64,000 nt of DNA from Arthrobacter sp. ok362 (GTDB lineage: Bacteria > Actinomycetota > Actinomycetes > Actinomycetales > Micrococcaceae): contig NZ_FNGC01000012.1 of assembly GCF_900102785.1 (NCBI RefSeq), forward strand, positions 81,985-145,984, given 5' to 3'. A program made the translations under genes and the position numbers. Position 1 is the first letter of the stretch, and every line of letters starts with the position of its first letter. Below the pieces are notes generated by a model. That model saw nothing but the letters and a program-made list of their open reading frames with translations, had not been told where the DNA came from and did no database searches. Below, in pieces: positions 34,963 through 43,781 of the stretch.

Positions 34963-35751
34963 ATGACTCTTTCTGAAGAACTTCTTATCGCGTACGACCA
35001 GCAACTCCGAACGGATGCCGAGACACCCAGTGCCATCGGAGTTGAACGGCTGGGACCGCTGCGTCTGGTGACCTTCGCAGGCGGCAGAGGCTTCGTGACC
35101 TATCAGGACCTCAATGGGGCCAGCGCCCGGACGATCGCGCAGTGGGTGGTCGAAACGCTCGCGTATTACCGCAGCGATCCGGCAATCGTGCGGGTCGAGT
35201 GGAAAACCCGTGGTCACGATCAGGCGCCAGGGCTCCATGGCGCATTGCTCGACAACGGGTTTGAGCCTGATGAGACCGAGTCGATCATGATCGGGCCGGC
35301 CAGCGCGCTGAATGTGGATGTGCAGCTCCCGCCCGGCGTCAGCCTGCGGCGGGTGACCGAAGAACGCGACATCCGCGCCATGAGCGCAATGCAGGACGAG
35401 GTTTTCGGCACCGACATCTCTGACGGCAATGCCGACGCAGTCCTTCGGCGCGCGGCTCTCGACGACGGTATGGAACTGTGGGTTGCCGAACATCTTGGGG
35501 CGGTCGTGAGTGCGGGCCGCCTCGAGCCGGTACCGGACACGGAATTCGCGGGCATCTGGGGTGGGGCAACGCGTGCAGAATGGCGCGGCCTGGGTATTTA
35601 TCGGGCGCTCACCGCGGCCCGGGCTCGAGCGGCGCTAACGCTTGGTAAGAAACTCATCCACAGCGACTCAACAGAATATTCGCGGCCGATTCTGGAACGC
35701 TATGGCTTGCACCGGGTGTCAACAACCACGCCGTACCGCTGGCGGCGCTGA
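34963..35751 (+). CDS. GNAT-family acetyltransferase, two-domain
   Basis: A 262-residue protein. The N-terminal half (MTLSEELLIAYDQQLRTDAE) is a diverged GNAT-like region. The C-terminal half is a clear GNAT domain, with LRRVTEERDIRAMSAMQDEVFG, ELWVAEHLGAVVSAGRLEPV, IWGGATRAEWRGLGIYRALTAARAR and SRPILERYGLHRVS. Full-length members of this branch act on unknown small molecules. Its 3' end overlaps the convergent broken MFS gene by 33 bases. Confidence 0.82.
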   Translation: MTLSEELLIAYDQQLRTDAETPSAIGVERLGPLRLVTFAGGRGFVTYQDLNGASARTIAQWVVETLAYYRSDPAIVRVEWKTRGHDQAPGLHGALLDNGFEPDETESIMIGPASALNVDVQLPPGVSLRRVTEERDIRAMSAMQDEVFGTDISDGNADAVLRRAALDDGMELWVAEHLGAVVSAGRLEPVPDTEFAGIWGGATRAEWRGLGIYRALTAARARAALTLGKKLIHSDSTEYSRPILERYGLHRVSTTTPYRWRR

Positions 35752-37045
35752 CGGCCCAAGCACGTCCGTCGGGATTATTGTCCAGGTCCGCATCGGCGAG
35801 AACGCGATCGGGACTGCGGAGGCGCCGGCGAGCAGTGCCCAGATCCAGAGCACGGGCTCGACGCCTGCCCATGCGGCAAGGGCGCCCCCGGCGAGGCTGG
35901 CAACCGGCATGACTCCGAGGACAAAGAGTCTGGTGCTGGCCAGGATTGTGCCGAGGCTGTGGGGCGGAGCGATGCTCGGGATGATGTCGGCGCCCGCTAC
36001 GGAGGTGACCACGACGAGAAAAGCCCAACCGAAGGCGGACACTCCAAGCCAGAGAGCCGGGAACCACGGCAGGACCGCGGACAGGGGAGTCAGCGCCACG
36101 GCCGGGACGCAGGCGATACCGGCGAGGATTCTGGTCTTCCCGATGCCGAGTTGGTTCCGGATGGCCGGTGCGGCGAAGGACGCGGCAAGGCCACCCAGGG
36201 CGGCGAAGGTGCTCAGCAGCGCGAAGACGGCGGGGCTCAGTCCCAGGACGTTGAGGGCGTATACCGCCGAGGCGGCGCTGCCGAACATGGTGGCTGAGTT
36301 GAGGATCATCCCGGACAGGAAAAGACCCCGGAGTACCGGGTGGTGAATGGTGAACGACAAGCCTGCCCGCGCCGCGGGCCAGAATTTCTCGTGCTCCTGG
36401 AGTGGCTTGACGTCTTCTTCGACCTGAATGCTCGTGAGGAGCAGCCGCGGAAAGGGCGTAAGCGATCCCGGCCGTCACCAGCGCGAACGGCGCGGCGACG
36501 GCGCTGAGCAGCGCCCCCGTCAGGGACGGGGAGCCGACGGCGACCGCGCTGGCGGCCGTTTGCAGCCGGGCATGCGCGTCGCTGATCTGTTCCCGTCCCA
36601 CCACGGAAGGGACGAAAGCTCCATGGGCGGTGGTGAACACGACATCGGAGACGCTGATCAGCGCCACGCAGGCCAGCAGATGCCCCAGCGTCATGGCGCC
36701 GCCAATAAAGGCTGCCGGAACGCTCAGGACCACCAATGCCCGGACCACGTCCGCTGTGATCATCAGCCGCCGCCGGCGGAGCCGGTCCACCCAGACGCCG
36801 ATCGGCAAGCCCAGGACAAGGAACGCACTCATGCCCAGGGCGTTAATGATTCCCACCTCGAGAGCGCCCGCGCCAAGCATGGAGACAGCAATGATCGGGA
36901 TCACCACCCGGCTTGCTTCATCCCCGATGCCCTCGAACGCGCCGGCAATCCACAGCTTCCGGAACGCAACCAGCCGCATTAGTGGTGTTTTGACCGCATT
37001 GACCGTTGGTCCGGGTTCGGTGCTGACAACTCGCTTTAAGGTCAT
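35719..37045 (-). pseudogene. MFS transporter gene with a single-base frameshift
   Basis: Two frames together make one major-facilitator transporter of about 441 residues. The N-terminal part (from ATG 37045) reads RKLWIAGAFEGIGDEASRVVIPII and GVWVDRLRRRRLMITADVVRAL. Near 36444 the frame shifts. Removing one C from the plus-strand GCCGC restores ALSALLLTSIQVEEDVKP and joins the second part, which begins LSFTIHHPVLRGLFLSGMIL. The rest of both frames is intact, so the break is recent, phase-variable or a sequencing error. It is divergent from a zinc-finger/HTH gene across a shared palindromic operator. Probably a drug-efflux-type MFS protein. Confidence 0.85.
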
Positions 37046-37046
37046 A

Positions 37047-37099
37047 CCTGACAATTTGTCAGGATCAGCCTGACAAATCAATTATGCTGGCACTATTAG
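37047..37099. promoter_or_regulatory. Palindromic operator and promoter between MFS and zinc-finger genes
   Basis: CCTGACAATTTGTCAGG (37047-37063) has perfect 8-base arms around one base and sits directly before the MFS start codon. A third copy of the half site, CCTGACAA (37069-37076), overlaps a plus-strand promoter: -35 CTGACA (37070-37075), 18-base spacer, -10 TATTAG (37094-37099). The arrangement suggests that one regulator controls both divergent genes and itself. The regulator's identity (the zinc-finger/HTH protein) is inferred from adjacency. Confidence 0.6.
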
Positions 37100-37123
37100 G
37101 CAATCACTCTTAAGGAGAATGCC

Positions 37124-37486
37124 GTGGAACTGGAACCGCCGCTCGCCGGTCCGCTGATGTGCAGCTTCTGCGCGAGACCGGCCAGCACTTCCCGACGCCT
37201 CGTGGCAGGTCCCGGCGTCGCCATCTGTAAGGACTGTGCCGAGGCGTCCATGACGCTGTTCAGCAGCACGGAGGGCTCACCAGCGGCGGCCCCCTGGGCG
37301 AGAATGACCGATGATGAACTGCTGGCCCACCTGCCTGAAATCGCCGCCGTCGCCTCACAAGTCGAAGATCGGTTGAGTGCCTGGGTGGGGACCGCGCGTC
37401 AGAGGCGAATCAGCTGGGCGCGCATTGGCGCGGCACTGGGTATGGCCCGGCAATCAGCGTGGGAACGCTTTCAGCCTCCGCACTGA
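37124..37486 (+). CDS. ClpX-type zinc-finger plus helix-turn-helix protein
   Basis: A 120-residue protein starting at a GTG preceded by AAGGAG. The N-terminus carries a four-cysteine zinc finger of the ClpX type (CSFCARPASTSRRLVAGPG, then CKDC). The C-terminus is a helix-turn-helix (RISWARIGAALGMARQSAWERF), with a connecting helix. Proteins with this layout are annotated as Clp-protease-like regulators in actinobacteria. It is probably the local transcription factor that binds the CCTGACAA sites and controls the divergent MFS transporter. Confidence 0.78.
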   Translation: MELEPPLAGPLMCSFCARPASTSRRLVAGPGVAICKDCAEASMTLFSSTEGSPAAAPWARMTDDELLAHLPEIAAVASQVEDRLSAWVGTARQRRISWARIGAALGMARQSAWERFQPPH

Positions 37487-37538
37487 AGATCTACAGCGTT
37501 AGCCAACCTTGACGATTCGTCTCCGGCCAGGCATTTTC

Positions 37539-38981
37539 CTAGCGCCCGGAATGAAAGGTTGCCGGAGGGCCGGGGAACGGTCCGCCAATCCCCTCGGCGT
37601 CGCTCCCGGTGCCGCTGCCGAGGAGGCTTCGGGTGAGGGCGGCGCTGTCGGCCATCAGGTCATCCACAGCCTTCCCCAGATGATGGTCCGCGACCGGCAC
37701 GCCTTCCAATGCCCCGGCAACGACCGCCCGGCGGACGAGTTCGCGTGCGAACGAGGCTGTGGTGCCTTCGGTGCGGGCTGCGGCATCGTCAACCGCGTTC
37801 CGGCTGAAGGGAATTCCACGGGCATACAGCTTGATCAGCGAGACCCGCTCCGCCTGAGCAGGCAGCGGAATATCCACGGCCAGGTCCACACGTCCGGGAC
37901 GCTGTGCCAGGGCGCGTTCGAGCATGTCCACGCGGTTGGTGGTGAGGACGAACGCCACGTCGGCGTCGCTGGCCAAACCGTCCATTGCGTCCAGCACCTC
38001 GAATAGCAGCGGCTGAGGTCCGTGCCCGAAGCTGCGGTCCTCGGCGATGAGATCGCAGTCCTCAAGAACCACGATGGAGGGCTGCAGGGCCCTGGCCATG
38101 GTGGCGGCCTCTGAGATCCTGGCGAGTGATCCCCCCGAAAGAAGGATTGCTGTGACCCCTTCGCTCCGACTCAACAAATACCGCACCGTGTGGGTCTTGC
38201 CGGTCCCCGGCCTGCCATAGAGCAGGACACCGCGTTTGAGGTGCTGGCCGTACTTGTTGAGAGAGTCCCGGTGCTCGGCGATGCCTAAGGCGTGGTCCGA
38301 CACTTTCTCCAGCAGGCCATCCGGCAGGATGACATCGGACGCGGCAAGGGCCGGCCGGGCGTGAAAGGTCACCCCGGCCGCGCTGGGACCATACTCGCCC
38401 ATCACCAAGGAAATGACCTGCCCCTTGAGCACGCTGCGGTGCTGCATCCGCCGACGGAACTCCGCGAGGAAGCGTGCGGCCTGATCGGTAGCGCCGGCCA
38501 AAACTTCAAGGGACGCTGACTGCCGGCCATACCGTGGGTTGGCGTCCCGCTGCAGCACCGCAATTGGACTGCCTCCGTGGCTGAAAAGCCACAGTCCCAA
38601 CGCCACGGCCTGCCGCTGTTGGTCCGGACCGACAGCGAGGTTGGTGTAGTCCGGCTGGGCCAGCGGGTATTGGGGATATAGCTGGGACTGCTGCAACATG
38701 TCGCTCAGCGAATGATGGTGGCGTTGGTCTCCGCCGCCGATGCCCACGAGCCGGAACTCGGGGTCCTCTGCGGCGAGTTCTTCCATAAGAATGTCTGCAT
38801 CCACGAACCGATGCGGCGGAATCTCCTCAACCACCACAGCCACTGATTCTGCCTGGACCGCCAAATGGTCGGTGAGGGTGGTCAGCAGCTGGGTTCCTGG
38901 TTGCACCCGATGCTGCCCGGACTGTGCAAGCTCCACCAGCCGCGCGAAATTGTCGATGAACTTCCCCAAATTTTCATCCAT
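37539..38981 (-). CDS. Solitary AAA-family ATPase
   Basis: A 480-residue protein with one AAA module in its C-terminal half: Walker A LLYGRPGTGKTHTVRYL, Walker B SIVVLEDCDLIAED, sensor region VAFVLTTNRVDMLERAL and Arg-rich QRPGRVDLAVDIPLP, like the CDC48/FtsH group. The N-terminal 230 residues are not a recognised protease or zinc domain. They hold many Gln residues and a poorly conserved alpha/beta region, with VVVEEIPPHRFVDADILMEEL and SHGGSPIAVLQRD. It may be a chaperone-type ATPase acting on unknown partners. It stands alone. The C-terminal 30 residues are Gly/Pro/Ser-rich. Confidence 0.8.
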   Translation of the reverse strand: MDENLGKFIDNFARLVELAQSGQHRVQPGTQLLTTLTDHLAVQAESVAVVVEEIPPHRFVDADILMEELAAEDPEFRLVGIGGGDQRHHHSLSDMLQQSQLYPQYPLAQPDYTNLAVGPDQQRQAVALGLWLFSHGGSPIAVLQRDANPRYGRQSASLEVLAGATDQAARFLAEFRRRMQHRSVLKGQVISLVMGEYGPSAAGVTFHARPALAASDVILPDGLLEKVSDHALGIAEHRDSLNKYGQHLKRGVLLYGRPGTGKTHTVRYLLSRSEGVTAILLSGGSLARISEAATMARALQPSIVVLEDCDLIAEDRSFGHGPQPLLFEVLDAMDGLASDADVAFVLTTNRVDMLERALAQRPGRVDLAVDIPLPAQAERVSLIKLYARGIPFSRNAVDDAAARTEGTTASFARELVRRAVVAGALEGVPVADHHLGKAVDDLMADSAALTRSLLGSGTGSDAEGIGGPFPGPPATFHSGR

Positions 38982-39037
38982 GGGCCGACCCTACCAGCGC
39001 CGAAACTGGCGTTGACGCTTATTCGCTCCAGGAAGTG

Positions 39038-39796
39038 TCAGCCGGCGGTTGCGCTGACCGCGATGGTGCCGCCTTGGGGATCCTTGATTACGGCGCTGCG
39101 AAATCCCGGGGTGTCCATGGGCGCCATCAAAATGCCGCCACCCAGTGCTACGGCGTGCTGGGCGATGGCGTCCGCGTCGCGGACAGCAAAATTCACACTC
39201 CAATGCGGCGGGACCGCGGCGCCGTCCGTGGCCGTTACGAGCGCCACGACTTGGCCCGAGCGGAGCCACAACGAGAATGGGGCGTCCGGCACCGTTTGGA
39301 GCTCCCAGTCGAACAATGTGCCGTAGAACGTTTGGGCCCGCCCGACATCTGTGGTGTGCAGCGAGCTCATGGCCCAGGAATTGGGCTCATTGGAAAGCTC
39401 GGCGCCGTCGTTCTCGCCGGCCTGCCGCAGGCAGAACGGAACGCCGGTAGCGTCGGCGAGCATAGCAATGCGGTCACCGCGGCCGGCGCCAAACTGGCCC
39501 AGGGGCTTGCCTCCCGCCTTCTCGGCACGCGCCAGGGCTTCCCCAACGTCGTCGACACGCACGTGGGTGATCCACCCCGGAGGCGATTGCGGCGGCGCCT
39601 GTCCGATGCCGGCCACCAGCCGCCCGCCCAGACGCGCGGTGTAATAGTCGCCGTCGAGACCGGACGGCATCGGCGTGGGGTCGTCGAAACTCCAGCCGAA
39701 GAGCGGACCGTAAAAGTCTCGGGCCGCCCCGGGATCTGGCTGCAAAGTGTCGACCCAGCACGGCACACCGGCTGAGGAGGTATCCCGCGCTGTCAT
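39038..39796 (-). CDS. Two-domain VOC (glyoxalase/bleomycin-resistance fold) protein
   Basis: A 252-residue protein with two VOC modules: the first PCWVDTLQPDPGAARDFYGPLFGW and the second WAMSSLHTTDVGRAQTFYGTLFDWEL. Both are followed by the conserved hydrophobic strands ending in GVPFCLRQ and GGTIAVS. It closely resembles the actinobacterial proteins annotated as glyoxalase or hydroxylase-like. Metal ligands are not complete, so the function is open. The ATG at 39796 follows AAAGGG. An upstream in-frame start at 39838 is less likely. Confidence 0.85.
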   Translation of the reverse strand: MTARDTSSAGVPCWVDTLQPDPGAARDFYGPLFGWSFDDPTPMPSGLDGDYYTARLGGRLVAGIGQAPPQSPPGWITHVRVDDVGEALARAEKAGGKPLGQFGAGRGDRIAMLADATGVPFCLRQAGENDGAELSNEPNSWAMSSLHTTDVGRAQTFYGTLFDWELQTVPDAPFSLWLRSGQVVALVTATDGAAVPPHWSVNFAVRDADAIAQHAVALGGGILMAPMDTPGFRSAVIKDPQGGTIAVSATAG

Positions 39797-39915
39797 TGAA
39801 GAAATCCCTTTCGACCGGGCCGGGTTCGGCGGGAACATTGTTTCCCATGTCCGCGCACTAGAGCAAGAACCGTACTGGCCCTGCAGAATTCCAGAAAGTT
39901 TTCACCGGCGGCCGG

Positions 39916-40797
39916 TTAGCTCGTGGGCCGATTAGGCTCATCTGCATCCCACGTCAGGTCGGCGCCCTCGGGTATCTGGAGGGCCTCGATTCCCGGATCG
40001 GCGACGATTTCCGAGATGAGGTTTTGGCTGCCCCCGATGATTGTTGAGTCAAAGTCGATCTCCGTGACCAGGGTCCAGGCGCGGTCCGCGGGCCAAATGA
40101 GACTGGGGGACTGTGGCCAGTGTGCATCAAGTGTCCACGGTGCGGTGCGGGCCCAGCCGGGGCTGGCGAACCTAATCGGAGCTTCGGAGAACAGGAAATG
40201 GGCTCTCCCGGGAAGCTCGAGCCGGGGTCCATTGGCTACGGCGGCGGGCAGCAGCCCTGACCCGCCGTCGGCTCCGGAGGAGGGCGCAGGGGCGGCGCTG
40301 TCGGCGTCGACGAGGGGCAGCCGGCTGTAGCCGGCGGGGCTGGCGAGTCCTCCCCAGCCCTCCCATACGGCGGCGACCCCAGAATCAGGGCTTGCCGTGT
40401 GCCGACACAGGATTGTGGCGACGCGGGCAAGGACGTGGACATCCAGATTGCCTGGCCGTGGTTCGCCATATCGCCACCCGGCGGCGTCGATCACTTCGCG
40501 GTATTCCGCGGACTGCGGTCCGGTTATGCGGTGAAACTGGGCCAGCGGATGCATGGACGTGCCGAAGGCTTTGGCAACGCAGGACCAGGAGACATGTTCG
40601 ACGTCGATCGCCGAAGAAGTTGGCCTGTCGTGTCCGTGCCAGGTGCCGGTGCCGGCTGGCCTGTCCCGCGTCGCGGGGTGAAACACGCGGGCGTAGGCCT
40701 CATATCCGTGCGGCACCACGCAGTGCATGTCCCTCGCGGAACGGTCCAGAAGTGGAGGCAGCCAGTGGCCGCATTCAACGTCCCCGATGGGTTCCAT
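39916..40797 (-). CDS. Conserved hypothetical protein
   Basis: A 293-residue soluble protein with good third-position GC and no recognised domain. It begins MEPIGDVECGHWLPPLLD and contains YEAYARVFHP, HVSWSCVAKAFGTSMHPLAQFHR, the aromatic VAAVWEGWGGL, and FDSTIIGGSQNLISEIVAD near the end. The layout matches unnamed actinobacterial proteins that I cannot assign. No signal peptide or membrane helix. The central Ala/Ser/Pro-rich stretch (about 165-190) looks like a linker between two halves. Confidence 0.65.
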   Translation of the reverse strand: MEPIGDVECGHWLPPLLDRSARDMHCVVPHGYEAYARVFHPATRDRPAGTGTWHGHDRPTSSAIDVEHVSWSCVAKAFGTSMHPLAQFHRITGPQSAEYREVIDAAGWRYGEPRPGNLDVHVLARVATILCRHTASPDSGVAAVWEGWGGLASPAGYSRLPLVDADSAAPAPSSGADGGSGLLPAAVANGPRLELPGRAHFLFSEAPIRFASPGWARTAPWTLDAHWPQSPSLIWPADRAWTLVTEIDFDSTIIGGSQNLISEIVADPGIEALQIPEGADLTWDADEPNRPTS

Positions 40798-40983
40798 GTG
40801 CCCAGCCTAGGGTCTCGGACCCCGACACGGTTCGGGCTACGCAAGACGGGGAACCAGAGGCCTGCGTCACGAAAAGTCGCATCTGATTTGTTACTCTCTT
40901 TTCCTTTTGTGCGGCTAATGCAATTGCTATTCTGAATTTGGTCAGGAAGAGGCCGCCTACCTCATTGCGGGAGTTCCTGCCTC

Positions 40984-41181
40984 ATGCCCACCAGAGTCGA
41001 TGTCACCGTCACTGCCGATGCGGACTCTCTGGCGGCCGCCCTGAAGCCTCTCGGCTACATGGCCTCCCGCAGCGTCGCCGCCCTGCTCGCGGTTTCAGGC
41101 TTGAGAACCCCCACGGCAGCCGGCCGGCCGACTTTCGTTCGCGCCCCGCCGCGGGAGCCCGGTTGGGGTGGGGCCGCGTGA
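40984..41181 (+). CDS. Short possible gene of unknown function
   Basis: A 65-residue frame MPTRVDVTVTADADSLAAALKPLGY with coding-like codon use in its first 45 residues, preceded by GGGAG eight bases before the ATG. A promoter-like stretch with lower GC lies upstream (about 40880-40940; TATTCT at 40930-40935). The end of the frame (PPREPGWGGAA) overlaps a GTG that opens another frame. It may be a broken or truncated gene. No family recognised. Confidence 0.3.
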   Translation: MPTRVDVTVTADADSLAAALKPLGYMASRSVAALLAVSGLRTPTAAGRPTFVRAPPREPGWGGAA

Positions 41182-41765
41182 TCGGCACTGGGTCGCGGCG
41201 GCCGGGCAGCAGGATCTTTTACACGTTCCGGCACTGGCCGCAGGTGCCTACTGGTGACCTCCCGCAGCTTCGGCGGGAGCTGGCGCATAGCCAGGAACCG
41301 GCAGATGAAGTTGCAGCGTCCGAGCTCCTGCGGATCATCAACACGGAACTGCGGGGGCGCGGCCGGCGCCGCGAGTGGCGCCTGAATGTGGTCGGGGCGC
41401 GATCACGCCGTCGACTTCGGCGAGGGCGGCCAGGCAAGCAGGACCAAAAGCCGGGTCCAGGCTTCCCAGAGACCAGCGCGGATGCGGCCCGTGAGAAACG
41501 AATCGGGGGTGGCCGCATCCGCGCTGACACGCACTCATAGTGCAAAGCATGCCCGGTATTCTGCTGGCGCCTGAGGGCGCGGACCAGTCAGGCTGATCGC
41601 GAGGCGCGGACCCATCGGGCACGTGGCCGGCCACCACGGATGACGTAAACCCCTGCCTCCGCGGGACAATCTGGACCTGCCGCCAATGCCGGGCACTATG
41701 TCCCGTCCCGCCTTATTGCCCGCAATGTAATACTATTTGGGGGCATGCGGCCGGAAGGAGCATGA
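41182..41765. other. Stretch with no convincing gene
   Basis: About 580 bases. A plus-strand frame runs from GTG 41179 to 41540. Its middle (GDLPQLRRELAHSQEPADEV) could be protein, but the rest is Arg-rich and looks like noise. Minus-strand frames over the same bases are Arg/Pro/Ser-rich. I see no RNA gene or repeat. The last 100 bases before 41766 probably contain the promoter of the GAF-ANTAR gene (AT-rich TAATACTATTTGG near 41727-41740). Confidence 0.4.
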
Positions 41766-42509
41766 GTGGAACTTGCAGGGCAGCGTTTTGTTGGCAGGAC
41801 CGCGGAGGAGCTTCAGGACCTCGTGCTGTCCAGCGAGGACCTGGACGAATTTCTGGGCGAACTGGCCCAACACACAGCCATTGGGCTATCCCACGCGGAG
41901 CGGGCAGTCATCTGCGCCGTAACTGTCGCGAGGCCTAAGCGACCCGCCGCGACCGGTGCCGGCAGCCAGAGGACATTTGAACTCGAAGAGCTCCAGGCCG
42001 AGGCCGGCGAGGGCCCCTGCATCACCGCCATGAGCGGAGCACGCACCGTATATGTCAGGGACGTGGCGCGCGAGAGCCGGTGGCCAGACTTCGGTCAAGC
42101 GGCAGCGGAACGGGGATACGTTGCCGTCCTGGCGGTCCCCATCGGTCTGGACGACGGATGCCGGGCCGCCCTGAGCTTCTACGCCACGCACCGTTCCGGA
42201 TTTACGGAGAGCGAAATCTTCACCGCAGAAGACTTCGCCCGGCAGGTCTCAATGCCCTTACGTCTTGCCTTGCGGATCGGCCGGCTCCAAGAGGCCCGCG
42301 ATGACCTCGAGTCGGCCATGAAATCACGTACGGTCATCGACATGGCCATCGGCGTGGTCATGGCCCAGAACAGGTGCCGCCCGGACGAGGCATTCACTTT
42401 GCTCCGCAAAGCCTCCAACGCCCGCAACACCAAGGTGCGCGAGGTCGCGTCATCCATCGTTGCTGCGATCGCCGGCACAACAGATGTTCGCTCACGCTTC
42501 GACCTGTAG
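41766..42509 (+). CDS. GAF and ANTAR domain antitermination regulator
   Basis: A 247-residue soluble regulator. A GAF domain (about 20-160) includes VICAVTV, QAEAGEGPCITAMSGARTVYVRDV and AVLAVPIGLDDGCRAALSFYA. The ANTAR RNA-binding domain (about 172-235) includes AMKSRTVIDMAIGVVMAQNRC and DEAFTLLRKASNARNTKVREVA. ANTAR proteins bind paired hairpins in nascent RNA and prevent termination. The GAF part presumably senses a small ligand or redox state. The GTG at 41766 lies after GGAAGGAG. No obvious paired-hairpin RNA target is seen next to it. Confidence 0.9.
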   Translation: MELAGQRFVGRTAEELQDLVLSSEDLDEFLGELAQHTAIGLSHAERAVICAVTVARPKRPAATGAGSQRTFELEELQAEAGEGPCITAMSGARTVYVRDVARESRWPDFGQAAAERGYVAVLAVPIGLDDGCRAALSFYATHRSGFTESEIFTAEDFARQVSMPLRLALRIGRLQEARDDLESAMKSRTVIDMAIGVVMAQNRCRPDEAFTLLRKASNARNTKVREVASSIVAAIAGTTDVRSRFDL

Positions 42510-42533
42510 GAGACGCCCGAGCGGCCGGCGCCG

Positions 42534-43034
42534 TCAGGAGCGCGCCGCGAGGATCTGTTCACGCAGAATGTCCGCGTGGCCGCAGTGCTGGGCGAGTTCC
42601 CTGAGCATGTGCAGATAGACCCACCGCAGGGGCAGCGGACCGCGCCGGTTGCCCTTGACAAGGTCGTCAAGATCGAGGGAAGCGGCCCGACGGCGTGAAT
42701 CCTGGCAGGCCTGGAGGTAGGCGGCCTGGAGGCCCGCGATGGTGTCGTCCGCCTCGAGGACGAACGATTCATCGGGCGTGGCCGGAATGCCGATTTCCTG
42801 CCGCGTCCTGCACGTGATGGCCTCGTCAAACCAGACCTTTTCCACGACGGTGGCGTGCTTGAGAAGCCCCAGGAGAGTGGTCCTTGACGGGACCAGGGAT
42901 GCCCGGGCCTCCTGCTCGGTCAGCCCGTCGAGGCAGGCGCGCAGATCCGCACGATGCTCATCGAGGAAGGCATCGAACTGGGTCCGCGTGTCCGCAGTGA
43001 AGGTGTCCGGGTCCATGCTGGGGTTTGGTCTCAT
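42534..43034 (-). CDS. DinB/DUF664 family protein
   Basis: A 166-residue four-helix-bundle protein of the DinB-like metal-binding superfamily. Landmarks are FDAFLDEHRADLRACLDGL, LGLLKHATVVEKVWFDEAI, and YLHMLRELAQHCGHADILREQI, with His residues in the positions expected for the metal site (LKHA, AQHCGH). Actinobacterial relatives are often thiol-dependent (mycothiol) transferases, which would suit the mycothiol genes just downstream, but that is inference. Starts at 43034 or 43016. Confidence 0.85.
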   Translation of the reverse strand: MRPNPSMDPDTFTADTRTQFDAFLDEHRADLRACLDGLTEQEARASLVPSRTTLLGLLKHATVVEKVWFDEAITCRTRQEIGIPATPDESFVLEADDTIAGLQAAYLQACQDSRRRAASLDLDDLVKGNRRGPLPLRWVYLHMLRELAQHCGHADILREQILAARS

Positions 43035-43136
43035 GGCCTCACAGCCTAGTACCCGGCGGCCGCGATTCGGGGGACCCGGACCCGCCCGTGCGGTCCAGGT
43101 CCCCACGAATCCGACTTGGGCGGAACGGGATCGCGG

Positions 43137-43781
43137 TCAGTGCCCCCGCGCGATCCATTCCTCAAGGTGCGGGGCCTCGGCGCCGATCGTCGTCGGATCC
43201 CCGTGCCCGGTCCGGACCGCCGTGTGCGCGGGGAGTGGCAGGAGCCGGGTCCGGATGGACTCGATGATGGTAGGGAAGTCACTGAAGGAACGTCCGGTCG
43301 CTCCCGGGCCGCCCTTGAACAGCGTGTCCCCGCTAAACACAGTGTTTTCCAATTCTGTGCCTTCGCCCTCGAGAAGGAAGCACACGGACCCCGGCGAGTG
43401 CCCGGGGGTGTGCAGTGCCACCAGACTCGCCCCTGCGACGTCGAACGTGTCGCCGTCGGCAATGGCGTGGTCCGGCTCGGTGCCGGGGAACACCCGCTCC
43501 CACAGCATCCAGTCATCCCGGTTCAGGTACACGGGCGCGTTCACGAGCGTGCGGACCTGGCCCACGGCGCGGATGTGGTCATCGTGGCCGTGCGTGAGCA
43601 GGATCGCCGTGACCTTCCTGCCGGCGACAGCGGCGGCGACGGCAGCGGGATCGTGGGCCGGGTCGATGATGACGCATTCGGCGTCGTCCCCGAGGATCCA
43701 GACGTTGTTGTCAACGTCCCACGTCCCGCCGTCGAGCGAAAACGTCCCGGAGGTGACCAGCCGGTCGATCCGGACGCTCAC
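43137..43781 (-). CDS. MBL-fold hydrolase, candidate S-formylmycothiol hydrolase
   Basis: A 214-residue metallo-beta-lactamase-fold enzyme. The zinc motif is [12 protein letters not shown] (HxHxDH), the second ligand is in [13 protein letters not shown], and the third in FSGDTLF, with a terminal His in [11 protein letters not shown]. It resembles glyoxalase II. Its GTG overlaps the stop of the mycothiol-dependent dehydrogenase by four bases, so they are co-expressed. In mycobacteria a similar gene follows mscR, and the product is thought to split the formyl-mycothiol thioester. Confidence 0.88.
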   Translation of the reverse strand: MSVRIDRLVTSGTFSLDGGTWDVDNNVWILGDDAECVIIDPAHDPAAVAAAVAGRKVTAILLTHGHDDHIRAVGQVRTLVNAPVYLNRDDWMLWERVFPGTEPDHAIADGDTFDVAGASLVALHTPGHSPGSVCFLLEGEGTELENTVFSGDTLFKGGPGATGRSFSDFPTIIESIRTRLLPLPAHTAVRTGHGDPTTIGAEAPHLEEWIARGH

